Shown here: positions 6,107 through 14,002 of the stretch, in pieces
How positions within the stretch are numbered: the stretch's first letter is position 1
How the letters are laid out: every line of letters starts with the position of its first letter
From: CALBLZ01 sp041917855
GTDB taxonomy: Bacteria; Patescibacteriota; UBA1384; CAILIB01
Assembly (NCBI GenBank): GCA_041917855.1
Contig: JAYRWT010000071.1
Coordinates: forward strand, 1 to 24,165
Direction of reading: 5' to 3'
Length of the DNA stretch: 24,165 bases
Position numbers and translations under genes: made by a program
Notes under the pieces: model-generated
Database searches by the model: none
Seen by the model: only the letters and a program-made list of their open reading frames with translations
What the model was told of the DNA's origin: nothing

Positions 6107-6703
6107 ATGATTAACAATATGGTAGTGGCTATATGCTACGCCGTTTACATTATGCTGCCTGGATTCATTTCCAACATGGCAGCCGTGGTTGTCGGCAAGT
6201 ATCTGCCGCTCGGACCAATTGACTGTGGGCGTACTGCCCGTGATGGCCAACGCTTGCTTGGCGAAACCAAAAGTTGGGGAGGACTACTTGGTGGAACGCT
6301 CTGTGGTTGGGCGATTTCGCTTGCCATCTACGCCCTACTCCGGATGATTCCCGGCGGTTTCAGTGAGATTGGCAACAGTCTCACGAAACTCGAGCAGCAT
6401 GCGATGATTCTCATGCTGGCGGGCGGCGCCCTTGTGGGGGATATCGTTGAGAGCTACATAAAGCGTCGACGGAAGTTCCCAAGTGGCTACCAGTGGCGGC
6501 CGTGGGATCAGGTTGATCAGATTCTGGGTTCGCTGGTTTTTGGTCTGTTCACCTACGGTGTGATACGGCTCGGCAATGGCAGTTTGATTTCGGTTGAACG
6601 ATTGGATGGTATTGCCGTGTGTGCGGTTGCCGCACTCTCAATTCCGTTGACGATTGCGATTAGCAAAGGCTCACATAAAGCCGGCATCAAACCGACAATC
6701 TGA
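6107..6703 (+). CDS. CDP-archaeol synthase family membrane protein (CarS/DUF46, PF01864-like)
   Basis: About 198 residues, with roughly five membrane helices. In archaea this family transfers CMP from CTP to unsaturated archaetidic acid at the membrane; bacterial members are less well understood and may be CDP-alcohol or CDP-diacylglycerol synthases. Family motifs, numbered from 6107, are LPGFISN (about 14-20), PLGPIDCG (about 31-38), DGQRLLGETKSWGG (about 42-55, compare DGxRxxGxxKTxxG), GDIVESYIKRR (about 110-120) and PWDQVDQILGS (about 131-141). The first PxD and the DQxD are intact. ATG 6107 has GGAG at 6097-6100 with 6-nt spacing; GTG 6086 and ATG 6095 are possible longer starts. Function in this organism depends on whether a bacterial CdsA is also encoded elsewhere. 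Confidence 0.85.
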   Translation: MINNMVVAICYAVYIMLPGFISNMAAVVVGKYLPLGPIDCGRTARDGQRLLGETKSWGGLLGGTLCGWAISLAIYALLRMIPGGFSEIGNSLTKLEQHAMILMLAGGALVGDIVESYIKRRRKFPSGYQWRPWDQVDQILGSLVFGLFTYGVIRLGNGSLISVERLDGIAVCAVAALSIPLTIAISKGSHKAGIKPTI

Positions 6704-6707
6704 CTAG

Positions 6708-6728
6708 GGCATCGTATTCGCTGATGCC
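6708..6728 (+). other. Small hairpin after the CarS-like gene, otherwise featureless spacer
   Basis: GGCATC/GATGCC with a 9-nt loop, 4 nt after the stop at 6703, without a T-run. The rest of 6729-6888 holds no ORF or RNA I can support. GGGGCGGGTGCTTTT at 6828-6842 can pair with CACCCCGCCC about 60 nt upstream, a weak alternative transcript end. Confidence 0.3.
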
Positions 6729-6888
6729 ACGAGATCCGATCAGCAGTCTTCTGCCACACCCCGCCCGCCACCTGCCGCATGTCTGCGTACGCGGACGGCG
6801 CTCAAGCTACCCGTTCCAGAAATTCTGGGGCGGGTGCTTTTGTGGTAAGGATGTGACAAAGACGTTAACAAAAGGAGCGCTAAATAGT

Positions 6889-6912
6889 AAAAAGCCCGGT
6901 CTTAGACCGAGC
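6889..6912 (-). terminator. Rho-independent terminator of tRNA-Ser(UGA)
   Basis: On the minus strand GCTCGGTC pairs with GACCGGGC (8 bp, one T-G) around a 3-nt loop, followed by TTTTT. It lies 9 nt after the CCA end of the tRNA. Confidence 0.8.
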
Positions 6913-6921
6913 ATTTCACTT

Positions 6922-7007
6922 TGGCGGAAGGGGTGGGATTCGAACCCACGGAGCTCTCGCTCGGTAGTTTTCAAGACTACTGCAATCGACCACTCTGCCA
7001 CCCTTCC
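6922..7007 (-). tRNA. tRNA-Ser, anticodon TGA, CCA encoded
   Basis: Class II tRNA of 86 nt. The acceptor is GGAAGGG/CCCTTCC, discriminator G is followed by an encoded CCA (6922-6924), and the anticodon stem GTAGT/ACTAC has loop CTTGAAA. Anticodon UGA reads UCN serine codons, mainly UCA. The long variable arm and the T-loop TTCGAAT are intact. It starts 40 bp after the DUF4012 gene stop and has its own candidate promoter at 7022-7050 as well as a strong terminator. Confidence 0.94.
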
Positions 7008-7021
7008 GTGGGGCTCTGGCG

Positions 7022-7050
7022 ATAGTAGCAAATAATCTTTCCTCTGACTA
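7022..7050 (-). promoter_or_regulatory. Candidate promoter for tRNA-Ser(UGA)
   Basis: On the minus strand TAGTCA (7045-7050), a 17-nt spacer, and TACTAT (7022-7027). Transcription would begin about 8 nt before the tRNA 5' end at 7007. The -35 overlaps the last codons of the DUF4012 gene. Confidence 0.4.
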
Positions 7051-8865
7051 CCAGGAGAGGGTCAGGTTGCTATCGGCTGCCTGCCAGGGGCCATTATTAA
7101 CCCTCACTCGTTCGTTGCGGGTGCCGGCCTGTTTGAGGTAGGTTACTGTATCTGGTTGGTCTTCGGTGGTGTACGTAACCTCTATAGCACTTGTTTTGCC
7201 GATATTCGTATCCATCCACCAAGAAAGCTTAGTCCATTCAGTGGATTGCTCAAGAGATGCTTCGGACTCACGGCTGATAGTCTGCATATTTTCCTTTATT
7301 GTAAGCTGCCCGCGTACTGCTCGGTTTGTACCTGATTTTGTTTCAGTAATACGTTCAATGATTGCGTTTACTGGTAAATACAGATCGACAAAATTATTAT
7401 TATTCGCATCCGGCCAGGTACCTGGACCTGTATGGTTACGTGTAATACTAACTCGATAGCGATTAGGTCCGAAGATACTCGATAGCCGCTCAATACTTAC
7501 ATCTTGTGAGACATAACGTGAAGATTTACCTCCAACTAAGTTACTATTCACGACTTTAAGCCAGTTTCTACCAGCGAGCGGCGAGTCAGGTTCTGTGAAG
7601 CGGTTGACTCGTTCGTTTAGTACAGGATTTGCAAATGAGAATTGAATTGATTTACGGGATACAGCTCTGCTTAAGGCGGGTATAATCTTGTTAACCGCTC
7701 CAGGAGACGTGCTAATTTTATCGAGTAGTATCGGTACGAGATCTCCCAGAATGCTTTTTGGCTCGTTAGTTACCAGGTTCTCAGCAGTTGTAAAGTAAGA
7801 TTTTTCTACATACTCCTGAAGAACGGTACTAACATTTTCACTAGTAATTGGCTGACCAAGATTAGGTAACTGGATGGGGCCAGTGACCAAAAGCGCATCT
7901 TCTAGTACGGAAGTATCTAGAAAAAGCACTCCTTGAGTTGAGGTGAGCGTAGCGAGCTGAAACATGCGCATCACATCTGCAGCTATCTCATCGCGAAATC
8001 CTCCACGCACGTTACTATCTCGAAAACTCCAATAGTAAGCAGGCTCTCTAAATAAGAGCGGCGGCTGCAATTTGGCAGCACCCTCAAAGCCCTTATCGAA
8101 CTTGTATATATTTCTTCCAAAAGTGAAGCTCTCTACATATCCCTTCCTTCCTTCGAGCAACGCGTAGCTACCAATAAAACCACCGCTCGGTCGTTGCTCG
8201 CCGTCATTTTGGAAAATGACGAGGTACGTGGCGCTGTACAGATCTTCACGCAGCCTTTCTAGGAGCCCGCGAGCATTCGGTACTGCAAGAGATGCCTTAC
8301 CAGTAATGTGTGTGAGGTGGGCAATCGAGTCACCCACGCCCGGTAACCACTGGGGGACATCTTGCAGCTCCCGGCTAGCTAGCTGCAAGTTTTGCTGAAG
8401 CGTATCAATGTCTCGTGATGAACTTTCGTACCAAGAAAAGAGTGCGCCTGAGCTTTCCCTAAGGAAGGTATTCAGGGTATCGATTTTAGGGGCACGTGGA
8501 TAGCTTGCTACCAGCTTTGCCGAAGTTGCCCCGATTTGTGAAAGGTAGTAGGCAGACTTACTTGCGTTTACTTGCCAGCGTACAGGTGGAAGAAAAGCAC
8601 CAAGCTTAACCAGCGTGGGGGCGTTTTGGAAAAGCGTAACCCCACTGGTAAATCCAGCTTGGCTTTTGGCAAATAGCGCAGCTGCCTCGTCTGGGTTTAC
8701 TAGTATAAGGTTGTATCCCTGCTGCAGTTCGTCTGCAGCAGTTTTTAGCTCACGCAACCCCTTTAAGCCGTATACAAACGCATATGCGCTGAGTCCAAGG
8801 TAGGTAACCAGAGCAGCGCAGAGTACTAAGAGGAGTAAGCGGAGTGGACGTCGTCTAGTTCGCAT
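7048..8865 (-). CDS. DUF4012 domain-containing exported protein
   Basis: A 605-residue protein with an N-terminal Arg-rich start and one transmembrane helix (about residues 8-32), so most of it is extracytoplasmic. The DUF4012 signature is the QND..QRPSGGFIGSYALL segment (about 219-237). It is followed by a FGRNIYKFDKG stretch and RDSNVRGGFRDEIAADVM, which resembles the family's conserved RDxNxxxDF motif. A helical region (about 35-170) precedes it and a beta-rich C-terminal part follows. DUF4012 proteins are common in Gram-positive and CPR bacteria, often near glycan genes; their biochemical role is not established. It is the last gene of a three-gene minus-strand operon, 19 bp after the GT87-like gene. 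The location suggests a part in surface-polymer attachment or processing (inference). Confidence 0.88.
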   Translation of the reverse strand: MRTRRRPLRLLLLVLCAALVTYLGLSAYAFVYGLKGLRELKTAADELQQGYNLILVNPDEAAALFAKSQAGFTSGVTLFQNAPTLVKLGAFLPPVRWQVNASKSAYYLSQIGATSAKLVASYPRAPKIDTLNTFLRESSGALFSWYESSSRDIDTLQQNLQLASRELQDVPQWLPGVGDSIAHLTHITGKASLAVPNARGLLERLREDLYSATYLVIFQNDGEQRPSGGFIGSYALLEGRKGYVESFTFGRNIYKFDKGFEGAAKLQPPLLFREPAYYWSFRDSNVRGGFRDEIAADVMRMFQLATLTSTQGVLFLDTSVLEDALLVTGPIQLPNLGQPITSENVSTVLQEYVEKSYFTTAENLVTNEPKSILGDLVPILLDKISTSPGAVNKIIPALSRAVSRKSIQFSFANPVLNERVNRFTEPDSPLAGRNWLKVVNSNLVGGKSSRYVSQDVSIERLSSIFGPNRYRVSITRNHTGPGTWPDANNNNFVDLYLPVNAIIERITETKSGTNRAVRGQLTIKENMQTISRESEASLEQSTEWTKLSWWMDTNIGKTSAIEVTYTTEDQPDTVTYLKQAGTRNERVRVNNGPWQAADSNLTLSW

Positions 8866-8884
8866 GTGCTCAGCCTACCGACTG

Positions 8885-10180
8885 TTAGGCTTGCTGTGAA
8901 GAACGCAAAATATCTCGACCCGCTAGTGCGGCAACACATAGAAGTAGTAGAAAAAGAGCGGGGAAGTTATTTTGGAAAAACCATGCAAACATATTACTGC
9001 CGACTAGCTGCGATTTGTTCTCATACGAGAAAAGGGTTGTTGCATAGAGCAGGCTTATTGCGAATACAGTTAGCGTTGTGAGTGCGCCGCCGATGCCTCT
9101 GCGTAGTGCTGTTGACTCATACGTAAGAACATATGCAATTGGCACAGCCAGTAGCGAGAGTTTGTAGTCGTGACTTACTGACGGGATGAGCAGAGCGGCA
9201 AGTGTGCACGAGAGTAATAGGTAGGGATCTATTCCTTTTGCATTAACACGGTAGGCGCGCAGAAGCGTGAGCAGTACGCTACCAAGAACAATGAGTAATA
9301 GCAGGGCTTGTGCACGTTTTTGGTGTAGTGCAAGAAAGTCCCAGCTACTGAAATAGAAAGGCTCGCCTAGCTTGGTGGTTGTGAGTGATACAAAAGACTT
9401 GATTGAGTGATTACCGATCCAAACGTAGGGGTGTAGGGTTTGCTCACGTATACCAGTGAAAAAATTGTGGAAAATGTTTTGGCCTAGAATAAAGAAAAGT
9501 CCAATATTTACAGCGATGAGTGAAGCAAACCGTATGCCGATTTCTCGCCAAGCCTTCCAGTTATTTATAAATAAAAGAATAAAAATAATCGGATAGAATT
9601 TTATTTGCACAGCAATAATAAACAATATGTACCCCAGCGCTCTCCAACGAGGCGCGTTGTGGAATAGCCAAGCACCAAGTAGCACAAAAAATACTGGGAT
9701 CAGGTTAAATTGTCCACGCTCTAGCTCAAACTGCAAGCCGTACCCAAATAGAGCAATAGCTGCGATGGGCAAAACAATTGCGGGAAAGGTAAGTCTATTT
9801 TTTATAGACTTAGCTATGAGCGCAAAGCTTCCTAAGTAGCTCAGGAGTGAAAATGCGGTGAGTATCTGGTAGGCAATGGAAAATGGTAGCGTTAGCAGTG
9901 GCAGAAATAGAAGAGATGCAAGTGGCGGGTAGAGATTCTGCCCTATGTACGGGCTTCGACCGAGAGTGAGCTCGTTGCTATAGCTGAGCATCTGCTGTAG
10001 ATCCGTTGCCCCCGGCTTAGTAATCGGCACGCTAGTAAAAAAGTACATGTGACCGCTACTGTTAAAGAGTGAGGGGGTAATAAACAGTAGGTAATAGGCA
10101 ACAAGAAAGCCTGCGCCTATCCAAAAATACAGGGGTATATGTAATAAATAATCGACAGCTCTCTTAATACTTTTCTTCAC
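8885..10180 (-). CDS. GT87-like polyprenyl-phosphate-dependent glycosyltransferase (DUF2029 family)
   Basis: A 431-residue multi-membrane protein of the GT-C fold. GT87 members such as the mycobacterial PimE use polyprenyl-phosphate mannose on the outer face of the membrane. Supporting motifs are NLYPPLASLLF (residues 82-92), ERGQFNLIP (154-162, the GQxN segment) and IKFYPIIF (193-200). About ten hydrophobic helices fill the sequence. The expected acidic residue of the first external loop is not obvious: the loop at about 36-83 holds D60 and E70. The start is GTG at 10178-10180, 5 bp after the stop of the AftB-like gene, implying translational coupling. Sugar specificity cannot be inferred. 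Confidence 0.82.
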   Translation of the reverse strand: MKKSIKRAVDYLLHIPLYFWIGAGFLVAYYLLFITPSLFNSSGHMYFFTSVPITKPGATDLQQMLSYSNELTLGRSPYIGQNLYPPLASLLFLPLLTLPFSIAYQILTAFSLLSYLGSFALIAKSIKNRLTFPAIVLPIAAIALFGYGLQFELERGQFNLIPVFFVLLGAWLFHNAPRWRALGYILFIIAVQIKFYPIIFILLFINNWKAWREIGIRFASLIAVNIGLFFILGQNIFHNFFTGIREQTLHPYVWIGNHSIKSFVSLTTTKLGEPFYFSSWDFLALHQKRAQALLLLIVLGSVLLTLLRAYRVNAKGIDPYLLLSCTLAALLIPSVSHDYKLSLLAVPIAYVLTYESTALRRGIGGALTTLTVFAISLLYATTLFSYENKSQLVGSNMFAWFFQNNFPALFLLLLCVAALAGRDILRSSQQA

Positions 10181-10185
10181 TGAGG

Positions 10186-11814
10186 TTAGATTGACGAATC
10201 AAAAGCATACTTTTCGGGATGTTTTTGAACATATGCATTAAGAAAATGATTGTACCTCCCAAGCTGCATGCCAATTATTGCCCGTATTCTTGATGGGTCG
10301 AGAATATCTCCGCGCGTAATCAGTCGTATTTTTTCATAGTAGGCTGCTAGATCAGGATCACAGATCTTATTTGCATTTGTCTTCAATGAATCAACATACC
10401 CACAGGGGATCTCGCGTACAAAATGTCCGATTCTCCATCCAGAGGGCGAAAGATCTGATTTGATTATCGGCAGGCGAGCCAGTAAGGGATCAGCCAGGGC
10501 ATAGTGATCGAGAATATGAATTCCCGGGCCTGCAGCGTATCCAGCAAAGCCAATAGTGGGAAATTCAACCACCGATTCTTTGCTATCGCGATAGGTCAAT
10601 CCCTGCGTATAGAAACTACTCTTAATAGGGTATTTTCCTGACTGATAGGTAAGTAGACCAGTTTGTCCGTAGTAAAAATTACGCTCATCCACTACCCACA
10701 TACCATCGATTGGATTATGGAGAGTATCACCATAGTCACGATTGCTCAGCACTATTGGTCTTGGAGCAATAAAGCCAATGAGAACAATACTCAAGAGAGT
10801 GGCTAGGGTTACCGGACTTTCAAGTTTCGGTTTACTAAATGAAAATAAATTCAGACAGACGATACAGGCGAGAAAAAAGGAGACTGATAAGAACCTGCCA
10901 CTCATGAAATCACCGCCTACCTTCACAACATAGAGGGTGTATAGCGTTATACCCAAAGATAAGGCAGTAAGTCGTGGGTGCATCCGCCAGTGCCTGAGGG
11001 TAAGCCAGGTGGAGCCAATAATTACCATGAGTGTAATTGGGTCGAGTGACAGGGAGTTGAGTAGGTAAAAGATACCCTGTTTAATCATGCTCAGTTGATC
11101 AATGCCTGTTGCGAGCTTGGCATAGGCAGTGTTAGGTACAAGGGAGCCGTAGTAGAGTAGCGAGAAGCTCAGCCAAGTAATGAGGGGTAGCAGTCCCAGA
11201 GTTACGCTTAGAATCCTATTTCTAGTGCTTCCCGATGCAGATAAAAAGACAAGCACTATCCCTGGTAGTACAAGCAGCAGTAAATCAAGTCTGTTTATAG
11301 CCACAAGTGAGGCAATAAACGTAGTGCTCAAAAGCTGGTTGCCTCTACGGGGCTTAAGTAGGGCTACCGCAAATAGGGAAACAAGGAGGTAGCTCAGGGC
11401 ATTTTCTAATCCAGATGTACCGTACTCGATAAAGCTCTTAGAAAAAACTAAAGCAATAATAAAAATACAAGAAGAAACAACGTGCTTACTGAAGTTTCGA
11501 ACGGCCAGGTACACGGCCACTGTGGCGAGTAAGATCTGAAGAACTGTAACCGAAAAATAAATTTCGCCTGTAAGAGCGCTGACAGCACTTACCACGAGCA
11601 TCCACAGAGGGTGTGTATAGGTTTGAACACGTTCAGCTATATTCCAAGTCGCCCCATGTCCGTGCAGTAAGTTGTCAACTGTTCGGAATGTAATATATGA
11701 ATCATCGTTAAACCAAGCTGTGCGTATGAGTACTACCACTAATAAAAGAATGGAAGCCAGTACAAATGGATGCTTCCAGATGGGATGATTGTGATGCTCG
11801 AACGTACTTTTCAT
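10186..11814 (-). CDS. AftB/LphB-like GT-C arabinosyl- or glycosyltransferase
   Basis: A 542-residue integral membrane protein. Family-type motifs appear in order. They are FNDDSYITFR (residues 35-44, with the GT-C acidic pair D37-D38 after the first helix), ERVQTYTHPLW (61-71), TSGLENAL, YYGSLVPNTAYAKLA, and VGGDFMSGRF (G-G-D near residue 300). This set matches the mycobacterial terminal arabinofuranosyltransferase AftB (Rv3805c, GT89) and the related LphB family, from recall. Those enzymes use a polyprenyl-phosphate sugar donor at the outer membrane face. The hydrophilic C-terminal third (about 360-542) would be external. It is the first gene of the minus operon, divergent from the flippase gene across 84 bp. 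Use of decaprenyl-phosphoarabinose here is inference only. Confidence 0.82.
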   Translation of the reverse strand: MKSTFEHHNHPIWKHPFVLASILLLVVVLIRTAWFNDDSYITFRTVDNLLHGHGATWNIAERVQTYTHPLWMLVVSAVSALTGEIYFSVTVLQILLATVAVYLAVRNFSKHVVSSCIFIIALVFSKSFIEYGTSGLENALSYLLVSLFAVALLKPRRGNQLLSTTFIASLVAINRLDLLLLVLPGIVLVFLSASGSTRNRILSVTLGLLPLITWLSFSLLYYGSLVPNTAYAKLATGIDQLSMIKQGIFYLLNSLSLDPITLMVIIGSTWLTLRHWRMHPRLTALSLGITLYTLYVVKVGGDFMSGRFLSVSFFLACIVCLNLFSFSKPKLESPVTLATLLSIVLIGFIAPRPIVLSNRDYGDTLHNPIDGMWVVDERNFYYGQTGLLTYQSGKYPIKSSFYTQGLTYRDSKESVVEFPTIGFAGYAAGPGIHILDHYALADPLLARLPIIKSDLSPSGWRIGHFVREIPCGYVDSLKTNANKICDPDLAAYYEKIRLITRGDILDPSRIRAIIGMQLGRYNHFLNAYVQKHPEKYAFDSSI

Positions 11815-11864
11815 AGATACTTCATAAACATAGCAAAAAGAATCAGCGAATGCTTCAGGTAATC

Positions 11865-11892
11865 TTGAGAGATTGGTGCAGCGTGCTATAGT
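11865..11892 (+). promoter_or_regulatory. Sigma70-type promoter, leaderless GTG, for the flippase
   Basis: TTGAGA (11865-11870), a 16-nt spacer, and TATAGT (11887-11892). The predicted transcription start falls on the GTG at 11899. The minus-strand start at 11814 shares this 84-bp intergenic region but has no clear promoter. Confidence 0.6.
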
Positions 11893-11898
11893 TGGGAA

Positions 11899-13191
11899 GT
11901 GACGGATACGAAAAAACTCCTCTCAGGTAGTTCAGTGCTCTTTATTGGCTCGCTTATTGGCAGCCTCTTTTCGTATGTCTACAACATGATGATGGGACGG
12001 CTGCTTGGCCCTGAACTCTATGGCGAGTTATCTACGGTGCTCTCGCTTACCATGATTCTCTCCGTTGTCGGGGTTACGCTCTCACTCATAACTGTGCAAT
12101 CTGCCAATGAACTTTACCACCAGGGAAAAGGAGGCGCCCTCGTTCAGTTTGTTTCACGGATGAACAGATACACATCGCTTGTTGGCTTTTCACTCATAGT
12201 ATTGCTACTAGCACTGATAAAACCTCTCACTAACATCCTGTCGTTAACAAGTTTAATCCCGGCGCTGCTCGTGGCGGTGAGTATCTTTTTCTCGCTATTG
12301 CTTACGGTTAACCGATCGGTCCTACAGGGTCTTCATGCTTTTGTGACGCTGAGTGTTTCGAATATCGTTGAAATGGTGCTCAGGCTGGGCTCGGGTATTC
12401 TTCTGGTTCTGCTAGGATTCTCACTCAACGGTGCGGTAATGGCGATTGTGCTTGCTACCGGTCTGGCTTACCTACTAAGTTTTGTGAGTGTTGCTGCTCG
12501 CATGAAGAAGGTGGCAAGTGGTGGTGGGGAAGATACTAGGCTCCCAGCAAACTTCTTCAAAGACCTATTAAAGGGACCAGTAGTTCCTACCTTCTGCGCG
12601 ACGCTCCTACTCATTGTATTGCTTAATGCCGATATCATTCTGATGCGCATGTTCTTCGATAATCGAACTGCAGGATTATATGCAGCAGTCTCAACGGTTG
12701 GGAAGATTATTTTGTATCTTACAACTCCGATTATTTCAGCTATGTTCCCACTTATTTCCGAGAAGCGCACAAAAGGTGAGAAGCATTATCAAACATTTTT
12801 GTTCGCTATTGCCCTTACACTAGTAGCAGCCCTCGGCCTACTTGCTGTTTACATGGTTGTACCAGGCTTGGTCATGAAAACGCTCTACGGCGCAGCGTAT
12901 ACCGAACTATACTACCTACTACCCCAGGTTGGGCTTTTTATTCTAATCTACTCACTGGTTAACTTGGTTGTGAACTACAATATAATCATTCGAGACTATT
13001 TCTTCTTGGCTGTGCTGCTATTCGTACTAGGGTTAGCATACGTACTTGTACTTACCCATCACGACACGGTTGAAGAGGTAGTGCGCATGCTGGTTTTAAG
13101 TACCGGAATAGGATTTACACTGGTTATGGCTCGTTACTTCTATTCAAAACGTGCACAAGTTGCACAGCTCATTTCGGGAGATTATGAGTAA
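11899..13191 (+). CDS. Wzx-like oligosaccharide flippase (MOP/MATE superfamily)
   Basis: A 430-residue protein with about twelve hydrophobic helices. Such proteins move polyprenyl-diphosphate-linked oligosaccharides from the inner to the outer face of the membrane. The N-terminal LLSGSSVLFIGSLIGSLFSYVYN and MMMGRLLGPELYGELSTVLS segments are characteristic of the polysaccharide-biosynthesis family (PF01943/PF13440-type). The FFDNRTAGLYAAVSTVGKII segment in the middle is the usual second repeat (DxxTAGxYaaa). The start is GTG at 11899, with a promoter placed for a leaderless transcript. It overlaps the next GT2 gene by 8 bp. The neighbouring GT2, Gmd and Fcl genes support a role in glycan export. 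Confidence 0.88.
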   Translation: MTDTKKLLSGSSVLFIGSLIGSLFSYVYNMMMGRLLGPELYGELSTVLSLTMILSVVGVTLSLITVQSANELYHQGKGGALVQFVSRMNRYTSLVGFSLIVLLLALIKPLTNILSLTSLIPALLVAVSIFFSLLLTVNRSVLQGLHAFVTLSVSNIVEMVLRLGSGILLVLLGFSLNGAVMAIVLATGLAYLLSFVSVAARMKKVASGGGEDTRLPANFFKDLLKGPVVPTFCATLLLIVLLNADIILMRMFFDNRTAGLYAAVSTVGKIILYLTTPIISAMFPLISEKRTKGEKHYQTFLFAIALTLVAALGLLAVYMVVPGLVMKTLYGAAYTELYYLLPQVGLFILIYSLVNLVVNYNIIIRDYFFLAVLLFVLGLAYVLVLTHHDTVEEVVRMLVLSTGIGFTLVMARYFYSKRAQVAQLISGDYE

Positions 13192-13927
13192 AAATCCTAA
13201 GCTTTCAATCATTGTTCCTGCATATAAGGAGGAACGAAACATTGCGCGAACGCTACGCGATATAGTCGCTGTTCATGATAGCGTGGGGTACGCTTACGAG
13301 ATCGTGGTGGTTGTAGATGGTTCGCCAGATAATACTGCTGCAGAAGCAAGGTCTGTACGTTCTGAGCATATTACGGTACTTGATTATATGCCAAACCAGG
13401 GCAAGGGCTATGCGTTGCGCTATGGAACAGACCAGGCCAAGGGAGAGATCATTACATTCGCTGATGCTGGGGGTGATTTTGACCCACGTCAGTTTGATCG
13501 GTTTGTGAAGTTAATGGATGCCTTCGATGCGGATCTGGTGATTGGTTCAAAGCGACACCCTGCTTCTCGGGTAAACTATCCCTTTAAGCGCCGGGTATTC
13601 TCGCGCGGCTACCACATGCTTGTGAAACTACTATTTGGCCTGAACGTTACTGACACGCAAACTGGCCTCAAGTTTTTAAAAAAGAATGTTGCCAAAGATG
13701 TTATGCCACGCTTGCTGGTGAAACAGTACGCATTTGATCTTGAGATGCTGGTAGTAGCACAGCAGCTTGGCTACAGGCGGATTTTTGAAGCACCAGTTGA
13801 CTTAGAATTTAATACAACAGGTTCTGGGATAAATGTGAGAGCTATTCAGAAAATGTTTATCGATACGCTGGCCATATTTTATCGTGCAAGAATCTTAAAT
13901 TACTATCGTAGACAAAATAAAAAATAG
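13184..13927 (+). CDS. DPM1/ALG5-like family 2 glycosyltransferase
   Basis: A 247-residue cytoplasmic GT-A enzyme without its own membrane domain. Seen: LSIIVPAYKEERNI (residues 7-20), VVVDGSPDNT (about 40-49), GKGYALRYG, the metal-site region FADAGGDFDP (about 93-102), IGSKR, and a DTQTGLKF(LKK) stretch typical of dolichol-phosphate mannosyltransferase and dolichol-phosphate glucosyltransferase relatives. Those make polyprenyl-phosphate sugars, the donors for GT-C enzymes like those nearby. The usual DADxQ is ADAGGD here, a variant metal-binding site. I chose ATG 13184 rather than 13151 because it has GGGAG upstream, overlaps the flippase stop as ATGAGTAA, and starts just before the first strand. 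Sugar identity is unknown. Confidence 0.87.
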   Translation: MSKNPKLSIIVPAYKEERNIARTLRDIVAVHDSVGYAYEIVVVVDGSPDNTAAEARSVRSEHITVLDYMPNQGKGYALRYGTDQAKGEIITFADAGGDFDPRQFDRFVKLMDAFDADLVIGSKRHPASRVNYPFKRRVFSRGYHMLVKLLFGLNVTDTQTGLKFLKKNVAKDVMPRLLVKQYAFDLEMLVVAQQLGYRRIFEAPVDLEFNTTGSGINVRAIQKMFIDTLAIFYRARILNYYRRQNKK

Positions 13928-13966
13928 GCTGGTCTTTTCGTGCTTTTTTCATAACCTGTAACCTGC

Positions 13967-13972
13967 TAGAAT
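13967..13972 (+). promoter_or_regulatory. Weak -10 candidate (TAGAAT) before gmd
   Basis: TAGAAT lies 30 nt before the gmd ATG with only a T-run at the -35 position. The 75-bp gap is the largest break in the plus-strand cluster, so an internal promoter here is reasonable but not well supported. No clear terminator is seen after the GT2 gene. Confidence 0.25.
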
Positions 13973-14002
13973 CAGATTACAAAAAGCAGATAATTACTCC
14001 GC

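Noticed and set aside
8866..9081. Plus-strand 71-aa ORF
   Set aside because: It lies over the end of the GT87-like gene on the other strand and has no ribosome-binding site or promoter.
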